From: Gemmatimonadota bacterium
GTDB lineage: Bacteria > Latescibacterota > UBA2968 > UBA8231
Length of the DNA stretch: 64,000 bases
NCBI GenBank assembly: GCA_018660835.1
Contig: JABJJN010000076.1
Location: forward strand, 62,001 to 126,000
Reading direction: 5' to 3'
Shown here piece by piece: positions 34,075-43,567 of this stretch (positions are counted from its first letter, which is position 1; the number at the start of each line of letters is the position of its first letter). Under the pieces are notes generated by a model, which had not been told where the DNA came from, did no database searches, and saw nothing but the letters and a program-made list of their open reading frames with translations. The position numbers were made by a program, and so were the translations under genes.

Positions 34075-35316
34075 ATGATCGCTCAAATGTTCAAACTCGT
34101 GTGGAACCGTAAGCGGGCGAACCTGCTGCTGATGGGTGAATTGCTCTGTGCCTTCATGGTTGTCTTTGCTGTGGCGACGTTCGGCCTGTACTACGCCAAC
34201 AATTTCCGTCGCCCTCTGGGTTTCGAGTATGAGAATGTCTGGAGTGTCTATTGTCTGCCCGATTTCAGTATGCTCGCCAAGGGTGGCAGCACCGAGCTGG
34301 GATCAGCCTATGCGAGTATTTATCGCGAGTTGCAGCAATTTGAAGAGATCGAAACGGTGGCTGGCGCCGAATCGATGGTGCCGTATTCGATGGTGAGCAC
34401 CAGCATCTCGACGGCCCAGTTCGAAGACGCCGAGGTTAGGGCCTACACGGGCCGCGTGTCGGAAGGATTCTTTGATGCCCTGGGGCTCGAGCTTGTGGAA
34501 GGTCGCTGGTTTGACGATTCCGACGCAGCCCTCACCCGTGGCTCTATTGTCATCACCGAGCAACTGCGACGTGATCTGTTCGACGAGACGAATGCGGTGG
34601 GTAAGATTGTGCAGATAGGTAATCATACCAGTGTCGGAACGCCAGGCCAGACCAGTGATGAGGGACTCCGTGTCGTCGGCGTCGTGGCCGACTTCCGACG
34701 CGGTGGCGAATTTGAAGGCATCGATCCCGTGCTCTTTCACCGCCTCGAACTCGACGACGCCGAAACCCTCAACAAGTATTTTCCTTCTCACTTCCTGCTC
34801 AAGATGCGACCTGGGACACCATTGGCCTTGCAGGAGCGTCTGGCGACACGAATCCAGTCGATCACCACTGACCTGCGCCTCGAATTCAGTACTCTCGAGC
34901 AGAGCCGTAGCGCCGCCTTCAAATGGCGTCTGTTACCTCTATGGATCGGCGCCGCCATCGCTGCTCTGTTGATAGGCATGGTCGGCCTGTCGCTACTGGG
35001 CGTCATCTGGCAGAACGTCACGCAGCGTACGGCGGAGATCGGCTTACGCCGTGCCGTGGGGGGGCCTATCCTTCGCGTGCAAATGCAGTTTGTCGGCGAG
35101 TTGATGGTCATCACCAGTATCGCTGTGGTCATTGGTGCAGGACTCATCCTGCAGTTCCCACTGCTTGACCTGGTCACGTCCGTCAGCAACGGTGTTTATC
35201 TTGCCAGTCTTGGCGTCGCGGCACTTGTGATCTATCTATTGGCCATGGCGTGTGCTCTCTATCCAAGCTTGATGGCTACACGCATCGCCCCTTCTGATGC
35301 ACTCCACTACGAATGA
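34075..35316 (+). CDS. ABC transporter permease (FtsX/MacB-PCD type), second copy
   Basis: A 413-residue paralog of the upstream permease with the same four-helix plus periplasmic-domain design. It has an N-terminal helix LLLMGELLCAFMVVFAVATFGLY, a MacB_PCD-like domain with GRVSEGFFDALGLELVEGRWFDD and RVVGVVADFRRGGEFEG, and C-terminal FtsX helices around RTAEIGLRRAVGG and ALYPSLMATRIAPSDALHYE. AGGAGG precedes ATG 34075, three bases after the first permease. Two unequal permeases suggest a heterodimeric exporter or lipoprotein/efflux-type mechanotransmitter. The regulator gene starts 19 bases after its stop. Confidence 0.9.
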   Translation: MIAQMFKLVWNRKRANLLLMGELLCAFMVVFAVATFGLYYANNFRRPLGFEYENVWSVYCLPDFSMLAKGGSTELGSAYASIYRELQQFEEIETVAGAESMVPYSMVSTSISTAQFEDAEVRAYTGRVSEGFFDALGLELVEGRWFDDSDAALTRGSIVITEQLRRDLFDETNAVGKIVQIGNHTSVGTPGQTSDEGLRVVGVVADFRRGGEFEGIDPVLFHRLELDDAETLNKYFPSHFLLKMRPGTPLALQERLATRIQSITTDLRLEFSTLEQSRSAAFKWRLLPLWIGAAIAALLIGMVGLSLLGVIWQNVTQRTAEIGLRRAVGGPILRVQMQFVGELMVITSIAVVIGAGLILQFPLLDLVTSVSNGVYLASLGVAALVIYLLAMACALYPSLMATRIAPSDALHYE

Positions 35317-35335
35317 GGAGCAGAGAAAGAACCGC

Positions 35336-36697
<1,362 letters not shown>

Positions 36698-36707
36698 GCA
36701 TCCAACT

Positions 36708-38033
36708 ATGAGTTTGCGCACCAAGTTCATCGTCTACCTCGTGGTCCTGCACGCTGCCTTCGCTGCCGTCACCTGGCACTGGCTGCAGGGAGAACGCGGT
36801 TGGCTGCTGCTGGTAGAGGCCTTCTACGTGCTGTCTATGGGTGTCGGTATCGCGCTGATCCGGCGGTTCTGGATTCCCCTCGATCTGATTCGAACGGGTG
36901 CCGAGCTGATCGCAGAACGCGACTTTACGAGCAGATTTCTCGAAGTCGGTCAACCCGAGATGGATCAGCTGGTACGGGTGTACAACCGGATGATCGACCA
37001 ACTCCGCGAAGAGCGGCTGCGATTGCAGGAGCAGCACTTCTTCATGGATAAGATCCTGGCAAGCGCCCCATCAGGCATTGTTACTCTCGATTTCGATGGG
37101 CGCATCGCGCTGGCCAATCCAAGTGCTGAGCGCCTGCTGGGTGCAGCCAGTGACGTTCTGGTGGGCAAGCCGCTTACAGAGATCACGTCACTGATCGCCG
37201 GAGCCCTCGCGGCGATTGATCCGGGGCAATCTCAAGTACTACCCCTGCGTGGACAGCGTCGCGTCCGTTGTCATCGCGGGCAGTTCATCGATAGAGGTTT
37301 CACGCGCGACTTCTATCTGATGGAGGAACTCACCGATGAGTTGCGGCAGTCGGAAAAGGCAGCCTACGAGAAGGTAATTCGCCTGTTGTCCCATGAGGTC
37401 AACAACTCGGTCGGTGCCGTCAACTCACTGCTGAATTCCTGCTTGGTTTATGCTGATCAACTCAAGAGTGAGGATCGCGAAGACTATGTGACGGCGATGC
37501 GCGTTGCTATCAATCGAACAGCTGATCTCAACGCATTCATGGCAGGTTTCGCCGACGTGATTCGACTCCCGGATCCGCAACTGCAGCAGGTGGATCTGCA
37601 TGTTCTGTTGGAAGAGATCCAATTGCTGATGAGTGCTCAAGGATCGTCTGAGATCGATTGGGTGTGGGACGTCGTTGATGCTCCAGATCTGATCTCGATG
37701 GACAAGAATCAGATGGAGCAGGTCCTCGTCAACATTTTTAAGAATGCCCTCGAGGCCATCGGCGAGGTGGGGCGCATCGCCATCCGAATCGATCGTGCCG
37801 GAGAGGATCCACGCCTTGTGATCGAGGATACTGGATGCGGCATTGATACGATCGTGCAGCAGCAGCTCTTCACGCCCTTCTTCAGTACCAAGGCACAGGG
37901 GCAGGGTCTCGGTCTGACGATGGTGTCAGAGATTCTTACGCGCCACGGATTCGAGTTCTCCCTCGAGTCGCAGGATGGCGCGACCCAGTTCGAGATTGTC
38001 TTCCGTCCGCCTGCGCGCAAGGGGGTCGTCTGA
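36708..38033 (+). CDS. Membrane-bound sensor histidine kinase
   Basis: A 441-residue kinase. Two N-terminal helices (FIVYLVVLHAAFAAVTWHWL; WLLLVEAFYVLSMGVGIALI) have almost no periplasmic loop between them, then comes a HAMP-like linker (FWIPLDLIRTGAELIAERDFTSRF) and a PAS domain (ILASAPSGIVTLDFDGRIALANPSAERLLG). The dimerisation H-box is VIRLLSHEVNNSVGAVNSLL and the ATPase N-box, G1 and G2 follow (NIFKNALEAIG, IEDTGCGI, GQGLGLTM). With so little external surface it probably senses the membrane or a partner such as the ABC transporter. It is the cognate partner of the NtrC-type gene just upstream. Confidence 0.9.
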   Translation: MSLRTKFIVYLVVLHAAFAAVTWHWLQGERGWLLLVEAFYVLSMGVGIALIRRFWIPLDLIRTGAELIAERDFTSRFLEVGQPEMDQLVRVYNRMIDQLREERLRLQEQHFFMDKILASAPSGIVTLDFDGRIALANPSAERLLGAASDVLVGKPLTEITSLIAGALAAIDPGQSQVLPLRGQRRVRCHRGQFIDRGFTRDFYLMEELTDELRQSEKAAYEKVIRLLSHEVNNSVGAVNSLLNSCLVYADQLKSEDREDYVTAMRVAINRTADLNAFMAGFADVIRLPDPQLQQVDLHVLLEEIQLLMSAQGSSEIDWVWDVVDAPDLISMDKNQMEQVLVNIFKNALEAIGEVGRIAIRIDRAGEDPRLVIEDTGCGIDTIVQQQLFTPFFSTKAQGQGLGLTMVSEILTRHGFEFSLESQDGATQFEIVFRPPARKGVV

Positions 38034-38043
38034 ACACCTCGCG

Positions 38044-38493
38044 TCACATTTCGAAGTGCGCCGAATAGTCCTGCAGCAGATCGCTGATGTCGTCTCGCGT
38101 CTTCTGTAGGTCTGCGACGTGATCGTGCTCTTTCAGCTCGGCCACCTTCGGGAAGAGGGCCACGAGCCAGATGTGCAACTGATCGTGGGCAGGCCCTGTC
38201 ATCGTGCATCCCTGCACGAGTTGCCCTAACTCTTTGTCGATGTCACCTGCCAAGAGTCTGGCTTCGTCTACTGACTGCAAGTGATCTGACGCGGTGACGA
38301 GGTCGGTGATCTTTGCCGCCGACCGACGTGTGTGTTCATCGACGGGCCACTTCTCCCCGTCGTTGAGCTCAAGAGCCATGGAAGATGCATGCTCTGCATG
38401 CTGCGCGTGTTCGTCGGAATCGTGATGGTCGCAGGCCGCCAGGCCAACAACCGCTCCGAGGACGACCATCAGATAACACGCGTGTTTGGGCAT
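38044..38493 (-). CDS. Small His-rich lipoprotein
   Basis: A 149-residue predicted lipoprotein: signal MPKHACYLMVVLGAVVGLAAC with lipobox LAAC, then a His/Asp-rich stretch (DHHDSDEHAQHAEHASS) likely to bind metal. The rest is a helical domain beginning MALELNDGEKWPVDEHTRRSAAKI, a segment found in small periplasmic proteins of uncertain function often near copper or heavy-metal genes (recollection, not verified). It would be anchored in the periplasm. It is convergent with the histidine kinase gene with 10 bases between stops. A role in metal handling is inference only. Confidence 0.65.
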   Translation of the reverse strand: MPKHACYLMVVLGAVVGLAACDHHDSDEHAQHAEHASSMALELNDGEKWPVDEHTRRSAAKITDLVTASDHLQSVDEARLLAGDIDKELGQLVQGCTMTGPAHDQLHIWLVALFPKVAELKEHDHVADLQKTRDDISDLLQDYSAHFEM

Positions 38494-38618
38494 TCGCTAC
38501 CTCAGTCCTGTGTTGGTAAGGATGTGTCTTGATCAACGAAGGTTTCGACGTGCGGCGCAAGGTCATAGAGTTGAGGCGATGACCTCTCCCAATCCGACAA
38601 CCGAAGGAGTGAACCAAC

Positions 38619-39263
38619 ATGAGCAAGGAACTCGATTTCGTGGCGGATCTACTGGGGCAGTTTCTGGCCAAGGAAGATCCAACGGATGTCGCCAAGATAC
38701 TGTTACAGTTGGACACGACCCTTCCGGTGGTTCTGCACAGGCTTCCCGGCGGGATGCATGCGGACGTGGTCTTCCAGTTGTTTCAACTTCGCGACGGGCC
38801 CTTTGGTTTGCTACGCCACACAGTGCAAGATCTAGGCGGCATCGAGGTGGTCGCGAGGATTCTCAACAACTCCGGTGCAGCGAAGGAGCGGGAGATCCTC
38901 AACTATCTGGACAAGCAGGATCCGGAACTGGCCGCAGAGATCCGCAACCAGATGTTCACCTTCGAGGACATCGCCAGGATGCCTGATCAAGACATCGAAC
39001 ATCTCTGGGATCGCGTGGCTAGTGCAGACATGGCGCTTGCTCTTAGAGTGGTGGACGAGAAAGTCGGGCAACGGCTGCTGTCGCAGATGTCGGCCTCCTA
39101 CAGGGCGCAAGTCGACGAGGCACCGGCATCCAGTGGCCCTGTGTTGAGATCTGTCGTTGAAGACGCACAGCTTCGCATCCTGCAGCAGATGCGCCTACTC
39201 GAGCAGGACGGGAAGGTCTCCATCGTTCGAGGAGATGGAGGAGTCGGTGATTACGTCCTGTAA
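38619..39263 (+). CDS. FliG-like protein lacking the N-terminal domain
   Basis: A 214-residue paralog of FliG covering only the middle and C-terminal domains. The middle domain starts FLAKEDPTDVAKILLQLDTT, where the family EHPQT motif is degraded to EDPTD, and continues IRNQMFTFEDIARMPDQDIEHLWDRVASADMALALRVVDEKVGQRLLSQMSASYRAQ, the torque-helix region. It ends VVEDAQLRILQQMRLLEQDGKVSIVRG, which parallels the FliG end at 16324 (EVQLRIVQQVRQLEEQGQVTIVKG). The FliF-binding N-terminus is missing. AGGAG (38606-38610) is upstream of ATG 38619. It stands alone, with no flagellar genes beside it, so a motor role is doubtful. Confidence 0.8.
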   Translation: MSKELDFVADLLGQFLAKEDPTDVAKILLQLDTTLPVVLHRLPGGMHADVVFQLFQLRDGPFGLLRHTVQDLGGIEVVARILNNSGAAKEREILNYLDKQDPELAAEIRNQMFTFEDIARMPDQDIEHLWDRVASADMALALRVVDEKVGQRLLSQMSASYRAQVDEAPASSGPVLRSVVEDAQLRILQQMRLLEQDGKVSIVRGDGGVGDYVL

Positions 39264-39283
39264 TCGGGGATCACGTCCTGTGA
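39249..39283. repeat. Short tandem repeat across the FliG-like stop codon
   Basis: GATTACGTCCTGTAA (39249-39263) and GATCACGTCCTGTGA (39269-39283) differ at two positions and are spaced 20 bases apart. The first copy includes the stop codon of the FliG-like gene; the second lies just outside. It looks like a local duplication. Confidence 0.5.
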
Positions 39284-39627
39284 ACTGAACTGTCGGATTC
39301 GTTCTCGTGCCTAGTCGCTGGCAACTCCGACTATGCTGTCAGATTTGTTGTCAGTTGCCCGCATATAGCGGGACACCGATCTCAAAGTGTTTCTGTACAA
39401 CAAGTTACAGCGGACATCGCCTGCATAGAAGCGCCGTAACTGCCAACGAACAAGTCGTTTAGCCGTTCTTCCTCAATTACCCCAAACAGACACAAGAAAA
39501 TCTTCTAACTACTTGATGCGATTGTAGTTACCGCACTCGATCCGACGCACTCAGCCAGTCTGGCATCCCCCTTGCAATAGGACGGCAACGCAGCACACCC
39601 CGTCACCAGCAAGTCGTGAGTCATGCC
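39264..39627. other. Intergenic region without identifiable genes
   Basis: This stretch of about 360 bases holds the second copy of the short repeat and a loose inverted repeat GGCAACT/AGTTGCC near 39317-39357. I see no coding frame, RNA gene, or clear promoter. Confidence 0.4.
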
Positions 39628-40191
39628 ATGATCTGCCACCAATGCTTCGGACCAGAATCTGCGCGCCGTGCAGCCACCATCTGCTCTCTCATCTTCCTGT
39701 GCCTGTCTACGATGTCGGCGCCAGCGGCGGCCGAGACTCCTCAAATTATAGCGGCCCACGCTGCCGAACCGCCGATTCTCGACGGGGTCTTCGATGACCT
39801 GTGCTGGCTCATGGCCCCCAGGGCCAGTGGTTTCGTCGAGAGCTCTCCGGAGACCGGCGCACAACCTGCCTTCGACACCGATTTGCGCGTGGCTGTCGAC
39901 GCGGATGCCCTCTATCTGGCATTCCGCGCCCACACGGGTGATCCGGATGCGCTGGTCACTTCCGTCATGCAGCGCGACGGAGCTATCCTGCGATCGGACG
40001 ATTACTTCATCTTTCTCCTCGACACATTTCACGATCACCGCGATGCCTACTACTTCATGGTAAACGCTGCCGGTGTTCAGTCAGATGGTCGCCTCATCGA
40101 TGAAGGTGTCACCATCGATGGCAGTTGGGATGGCACGTGGCGCGTCGCCACACGGCGTGGGCGACGATCGGTATCTGAGAAGCACTTCTGA
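39628..40191 (+). pseudogene. Truncated exported CBM9-like (DUF5916-type) protein
   Basis: A signal-like N-terminus (SARRAATICSLIFLCLSTMSAPAAA) leads into a CBM9-type beta domain: IIAAHAAEPPILDGVFDDLCWLMAPR, DTDLRVAVDADALYLAFRAH, DDYFIFLLDTFHDHRDAYYFMVNAAGVQSDG and GSWDGTWRVATR. In full-length relatives this is the N-terminal domain, followed by a large outer-membrane beta-barrel (DUF5916). Here the frame ends 14 residues after GTWRVATR, and nothing of the barrel remains in any frame before the next gene's start at 40276. It is probably a decayed gene or the remains of a deletion. ATG 39628 or GTG 39616 could start it. Confidence 0.6.
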
Positions 40192-40275
40192 CGGGTGTTC
40201 CCTGGGTTGCGATGGAAGGCCAAACTCAGCAATCATCTCCATATAGATCGTGACAGATCCGAGAGGAGGTGGATT

Positions 40276-42012
40276 GTGATCGGCAAGAGACTCAGATGGA
40301 GCCGAATCGTTGCGGTGCTGTGCCTTTGGGGGGCAGTTCCAGGTAATGCCGACACTGGCCTGGTTGGCACGTGGCTGGGCGTACTGAATCTGCCGAACGG
40401 TCAGGACCTGCGGATGGGGCTGGAGGTGGTGGAGCGCACCGACGGATCATTGACAGCGGATCTGATCTCACTGGACCAGGGGGCCGATGGTGAACCCTCG
40501 ACGCAGGTGCAATTCGGTGACGCCTCCATACGCATCGAGTACCGTCGGATGAGTGTGTTCCTTGAGGGCGAGTTAACCACAGATGGCCAGGTGTTCGACG
40601 CAGACTACGTTCAGGGCTCGTTTCGGGCGGATCTGCGCTTTGACCGGGTCGAGTCCTTGCCCGGTCTGGTGACTCGCTGGCAGAATCCGCAACGGCCCTA
40701 TCCATATGTGGAAGAATTGGTGCGATTCGATGGAGGCGAGGCGGGCGTGTCACTTGCGGGCACGCTGACCTTGCCCGCCGGGGACACTCGCCACGCGGCG
40801 GTCGTTCTGGTGAGCGGCTCCGGACCTCAGGGCCGGGATGAGTTGATCGCCTACCATCGGCCCTTTCTCGTGCTCGCCGATCACTTGACGCGACACGGGA
40901 TCGCTGTCCTGCGCTATGACGATCGTGGCGTGGGCGAATCGACGGGGAGATTCGGTGAGGCGACGACGCTTGATCTGGCGGCTGATGCCCTGGGGGCCGT
41001 GACATTTCTGCGTAACCGGACGGACATCGATCCGCAGCGCGTCTTCATTGTCGGGCACAGCGAGGGCGGGATGATTGCTCCCATGGTGGCTCGCGATCAG
41101 AGCGAGGTGGCAGGCGTCGTTCTGCTCGCCGGACCTGGCATCCCGATCATCGACCTCATGCGCCTCCAGTACAGGCTCTTCTCCCTGGCCGCAGGGGCTA
41201 CCGTGCCGCAGGCGGACGCACTGGCCAGCATGTATCACGTGATTCACGAGGTGCTCAATGCCGAAACGGACCGAATAACCATCTACACCAGGATTCAGGC
41301 GCACTACGACGGCCTGAGTGATGCAGACAGGGCCCTGCTCGGGTGGAGCCGCAGTCAGCTCAACACCGTGATCGAGAGTCGCATGACGCCCTGGTGGCGG
41401 TATTTTCTGACCTTCGATCCGGTTGTGTATCTGTCCCAGATTCAAGTGCCGATCCTGGCTGTCAACGGGGATGCCGATCTCAATGTCACGGCCGCCGAGA
41501 ATCTGGCCGGCATCGAGCAAGCGACGGCCATGGCCGGCAATGAGGATGTGACGTGTATCGAGTATCCTGGTCTGAATCACATGCTGAATCGGACCGAAAC
41601 CGCCGCCGGCGGTGATTCGATCGCGCTCGGGGAGACGGTCAATCTGGCGGTCCTTCAGCGTATCACACGATGGATTCAGGTCCGCGCCGGGCTGGATGTG
41701 ACCGCTGTCGAGTCGACGACGACGACAAGGCCGGCGAGGCTATCTCTGTCGCCGAACTATCCCAATCCCTTCAACGGCCGCACACTGATTCGATTTGAGT
41801 TACCCGAAGAAGCTTCGGCCAAGCTGGTTCTCTTCGATCTGACTGGCCAGCGTCTGAGATCTCTGGTCGAAGGGCGATTTACCGCCGGATCTCACGTAGC
41901 CATGTGGGATGGACGAGATGCAGAGGGACGAGTCGTCGCATCCGGCGTCTATCTGCTCGAGCTGCGAGCGGGTGGTCGTGTGCAGCATCAGACCCTGACG
42001 CTGCTGAAGTAG
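40276..42012 (+). CDS. Secreted alpha/beta hydrolase with lipocalin-like N-terminus and C-terminal sorting domain
   Basis: GTG 40276 has GAGGAGGT five bases upstream and yields a signal peptide IGKRLRWSRIVAVLCLWGAVPGNA. Residues about 25-140 are a beta domain of the type preceding peptidase-like hydrolases (LVGTWLGVLNLPNGQDLRMGLEV). The hydrolase core has VVLVSGSGPQGRDELI, VLRYDDRGVGESTG, the nucleophile elbow VGHSEGGMIAP, the acid in VNGDADLNV and His in PGLNHML. A FlgD-like sorting domain ends it (SLSPNYPNPFNGRTLIRFEL...GVYLLELRAGGRVQHQTLTLLK). It is predicted to be a surface-attached esterase or peptidase of about 579 residues. It follows the truncated CBM9-like gene. Confidence 0.85.
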   Translation: MIGKRLRWSRIVAVLCLWGAVPGNADTGLVGTWLGVLNLPNGQDLRMGLEVVERTDGSLTADLISLDQGADGEPSTQVQFGDASIRIEYRRMSVFLEGELTTDGQVFDADYVQGSFRADLRFDRVESLPGLVTRWQNPQRPYPYVEELVRFDGGEAGVSLAGTLTLPAGDTRHAAVVLVSGSGPQGRDELIAYHRPFLVLADHLTRHGIAVLRYDDRGVGESTGRFGEATTLDLAADALGAVTFLRNRTDIDPQRVFIVGHSEGGMIAPMVARDQSEVAGVVLLAGPGIPIIDLMRLQYRLFSLAAGATVPQADALASMYHVIHEVLNAETDRITIYTRIQAHYDGLSDADRALLGWSRSQLNTVIESRMTPWWRYFLTFDPVVYLSQIQVPILAVNGDADLNVTAAENLAGIEQATAMAGNEDVTCIEYPGLNHMLNRTETAAGGDSIALGETVNLAVLQRITRWIQVRAGLDVTAVESTTTTRPARLSLSPNYPNPFNGRTLIRFELPEEASAKLVLFDLTGQRLRSLVEGRFTAGSHVAMWDGRDAEGRVVASGVYLLELRAGGRVQHQTLTLLK

Positions 42013-42075
42013 GGGCTGGGTGGGTCACGATCGGCACCCGATCTACCGCTTCAGGTCGATCAATCCACATACAAA

Positions 42076-42108
42076 AAGGCACCTGAGCTTGCGTAGCTCA
42101 GGTGCCTT
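42076..42108. terminator. Bidirectional hairpin terminator between hydrolase and tRNA-Phe
   Basis: A perfect 14-bp stem AAGGCACCTGAGCT/AGCTCAGGTGCCTT with a 5-base loop. The A-run on the plus side (ACAAAAAGG) supplies a T-tract for minus transcription, so it would end the tRNA transcript; it may also stop the hydrolase message. Confidence 0.75.
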
Positions 42109-42129
42109 GATACCTTCGAACTGCTGTAA

Positions 42130-42205
42130 TGGTGGCTCCTCGCGGAATTGAACCGCGGACACGGGGATTTTCAGTCCCCTGCTCTACCAACTGAGCTAAA
42201 GAGCC
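42130..42205 (-). tRNA. tRNA-Phe (anticodon GAA)
   Basis: The minus strand reads GGCTCTT TA GCTC AGTTGGTA GAGC A, then the anticodon stem GGGGA, loop CTGAAAA (anticodon GAA), TCCCC, variable GTGTC, T-arm CGCGG TTCAATT CCGCG, acceptor AGGAGCC, discriminator A, and an encoded CCA. All arms pair (one G-U in the acceptor) and the total length is 76. It has its own promoter upstream and the hairpin terminator at 42076 downstream. Confidence 0.97.
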
Positions 42206-42248
42206 ACTTCTCGGTAGGCCGGTTGTTTGGCCAGGATTTCAAGCCGGG

Positions 42249-42277
42249 AATATCCCTCCCTCTCGAAATATTGTCAA
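42249..42277 (-). promoter_or_regulatory. Sigma-70-like promoter for tRNA-Phe
   Basis: On the minus strand TTGACA (42272-42277) is followed 17 bases later by GATATT (42249-42254). The start would be near 42242, about 37 bases before the mature tRNA. Confidence 0.6.
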
Positions 42278-42290
42278 GGATCAGCCCTAT

Positions 42291-42863
42291 ATGGCGATCA
42301 CCGTCATTCCATTCAATATGCCCGAACCGATGGAAATTCCAGCCCATCTGGTCGAACAACTGCAATCCATGCCCGCTGATGCGGCCGTCTCGCGCGGTAT
42401 GGAACTGCTGATGCAGATCGAGGCGGCAGACATCATGATCTACGAACGCGTCGACGCCGATGGTCATCTGCAACTGGCGGAAGCCTTCACTAAAGGCGGC
42501 ACCGATACGGCTCTGTTGCACGCACTGGCTGCCGATGGTCTGCACGGAAAACCCCTGGCCGATTCAAGCGACACCCTTGCGGGGCAGGCCTTCGGACAGA
42601 AGTCTTCGCTGCTGATCATGGGACAGCACGACGACGATGGTAAGACCTCACCATTGCCTCCGGCGTTACTCACCTCTTTGCTCGGTGATGCGCAGACGGG
42701 GAATGTGGGCTTCCTTTACGTGCTGACCTTCGAGGATGGCGACCGTCCTCTCGGTGCGCTGACGCTGGCTCGCAAGGCGTCCGAAGGGCCGCTGAATCAT
42801 GAGCAGCCGAATCTGACACAGGGCCTGCGTTTGGTGCTGGCAAAGATCCTCGCACAGCAGTAG
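42291..42863 (+). CDS. Putative GAF-like domain protein
   Basis: A 190-residue soluble protein without a signal peptide. The layout, an N-terminal helix pair (AAVSRGMELLMQIEAADIMIYERVDADGHLQLAEAF) then strands and a final helix after GNVGFLYVLTFEDGDRPLGALTLARKASEGPLNHEQPNLTQGLRLVLAKIL, resembles a GAF domain, a small-molecule or protein-binding sensor fold. No catalytic or DNA-binding part is attached. ATG 42291 begins right beside the tRNA promoter region, and the two are divergent. No operon partner exists; the next gene is on the opposite strand. The family call rests on pattern only. Confidence 0.6.
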   Translation: MAITVIPFNMPEPMEIPAHLVEQLQSMPADAAVSRGMELLMQIEAADIMIYERVDADGHLQLAEAFTKGGTDTALLHALAADGLHGKPLADSSDTLAGQAFGQKSSLLIMGQHDDDGKTSPLPPALLTSLLGDAQTGNVGFLYVLTFEDGDRPLGALTLARKASEGPLNHEQPNLTQGLRLVLAKILAQQ

Positions 42864-42955
42864 GGGGCGCTGGCTTTGTGAGGCGAACGAGCCCACGGCT
42901 CAACGAGACTAACTGCGCGATCAGGCTGCCACCAAGACAGCATCTGCCAATGAAA

Positions 42956-42989
42956 AACGGCCCGTCCACCTGTCGGTGAGCGGGCCGTT
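42956..42989 (-). terminator. Intrinsic terminator of the glutaredoxin gene
   Basis: AACGGCCCG pairs with CGGGCCGTT, with an inner CACC/GGTG. Minus-strand readout ends in TTTTTCA, giving a T-tract. It lies about 43 bases beyond the glutaredoxin stop. Confidence 0.75.
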
Positions 42990-43031
42990 CGTATTTCAAA
43001 CCGGCTGATAGAACTGGGTGACTCGAAGGCT

Positions 43032-43301
43032 CTAAGCGCCGACGGTCTCCACGATTTTGTTCTCAACCATCCAGGCTTCGACTTCTTCGCCACTCACATC
43101 AGCGAGCATCTGGCCATTGATCTCGACACAAGGCGACAGAGGCTGGCCACTCTTCTGGACCATCTCGGCGTAGTTATCGGGATTGTTGATGATGTCCTTG
43201 TCCTCAAACTGGAGACCGTGCTTGCCAAAGGCCTCGCGGACGCTGTTGCTCCAACCACATACGGGCTTGAGCCAGGCGACAATCGTGGGTGCTTCAGACA
43301 T
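43032..43301 (-). CDS. Glutaredoxin-like protein (monothiol CGWS)
   Basis: An 89-residue thioredoxin-fold protein. The active-site loop is KPVCGWSNSVREAF, with a single redox Cys (CGWS) after a conserved Lys, as in monothiol glutaredoxins. LQFEDKDIINNPDNYAEMVQKSG is the alpha-2/beta-2 region. The cis-Pro loop reads PLSPCVEINGQMLADVSGEEVEAWM, with an extra Cys immediately after the cis-Pro, in place of the usual Thr-Val-Pro. Monothiol glutaredoxins bind glutathione and often shuttle iron-sulfur clusters. It has a visible promoter and terminator and is divergent from murA. Confidence 0.85.
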   Translation of the reverse strand: MSEAPTIVAWLKPVCGWSNSVREAFGKHGLQFEDKDIINNPDNYAEMVQKSGQPLSPCVEINGQMLADVSGEEVEAWMVENKIVETVGA

Positions 43302-43381
43302 CGGTAGACAACTCCTGCAGTGGGTTGATGGGTGCTTCGCTTAAATGGCTAATACCGGGTGACCTTACAGCTGTCTGGGCG

Positions 43382-43409
43382 AATATACCATCGGCTATGT
43401 GACTGTCAA
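43382..43409 (-). promoter_or_regulatory. Sigma-70-like promoter for the glutaredoxin gene
   Basis: On the minus strand TTGACA (43404-43409) is separated by 16 bases from TATATT (43382-43387). Transcription would begin near 43375, about 75 bases before ATG 43301. Confidence 0.6.
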
Positions 43410-43435
43410 CCACCGGGTTAGGAGCGTTTTCCACG

Positions 43436-43464
43436 TTGACGCTTTTTGGCGTCAGCCGTACATT
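43436..43464 (+). promoter_or_regulatory. Sigma-70-like promoter for murA
   Basis: TTGACG (43436-43441) is followed 17 bases later by TACATT (43459-43464). The start would be near 43471, about 97 bases before ATG 43568. Confidence 0.5.
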
Positions 43465-43567
43465 GGGCCAGCCTTGCGGGAGAAAGAAAATCGCTCCCTG
43501 CAAGGACCATTGAGGCTGCCCCGCCTCCGGCCTGCCCCGGCCATATACGAGAAACAACGAAATCCAA

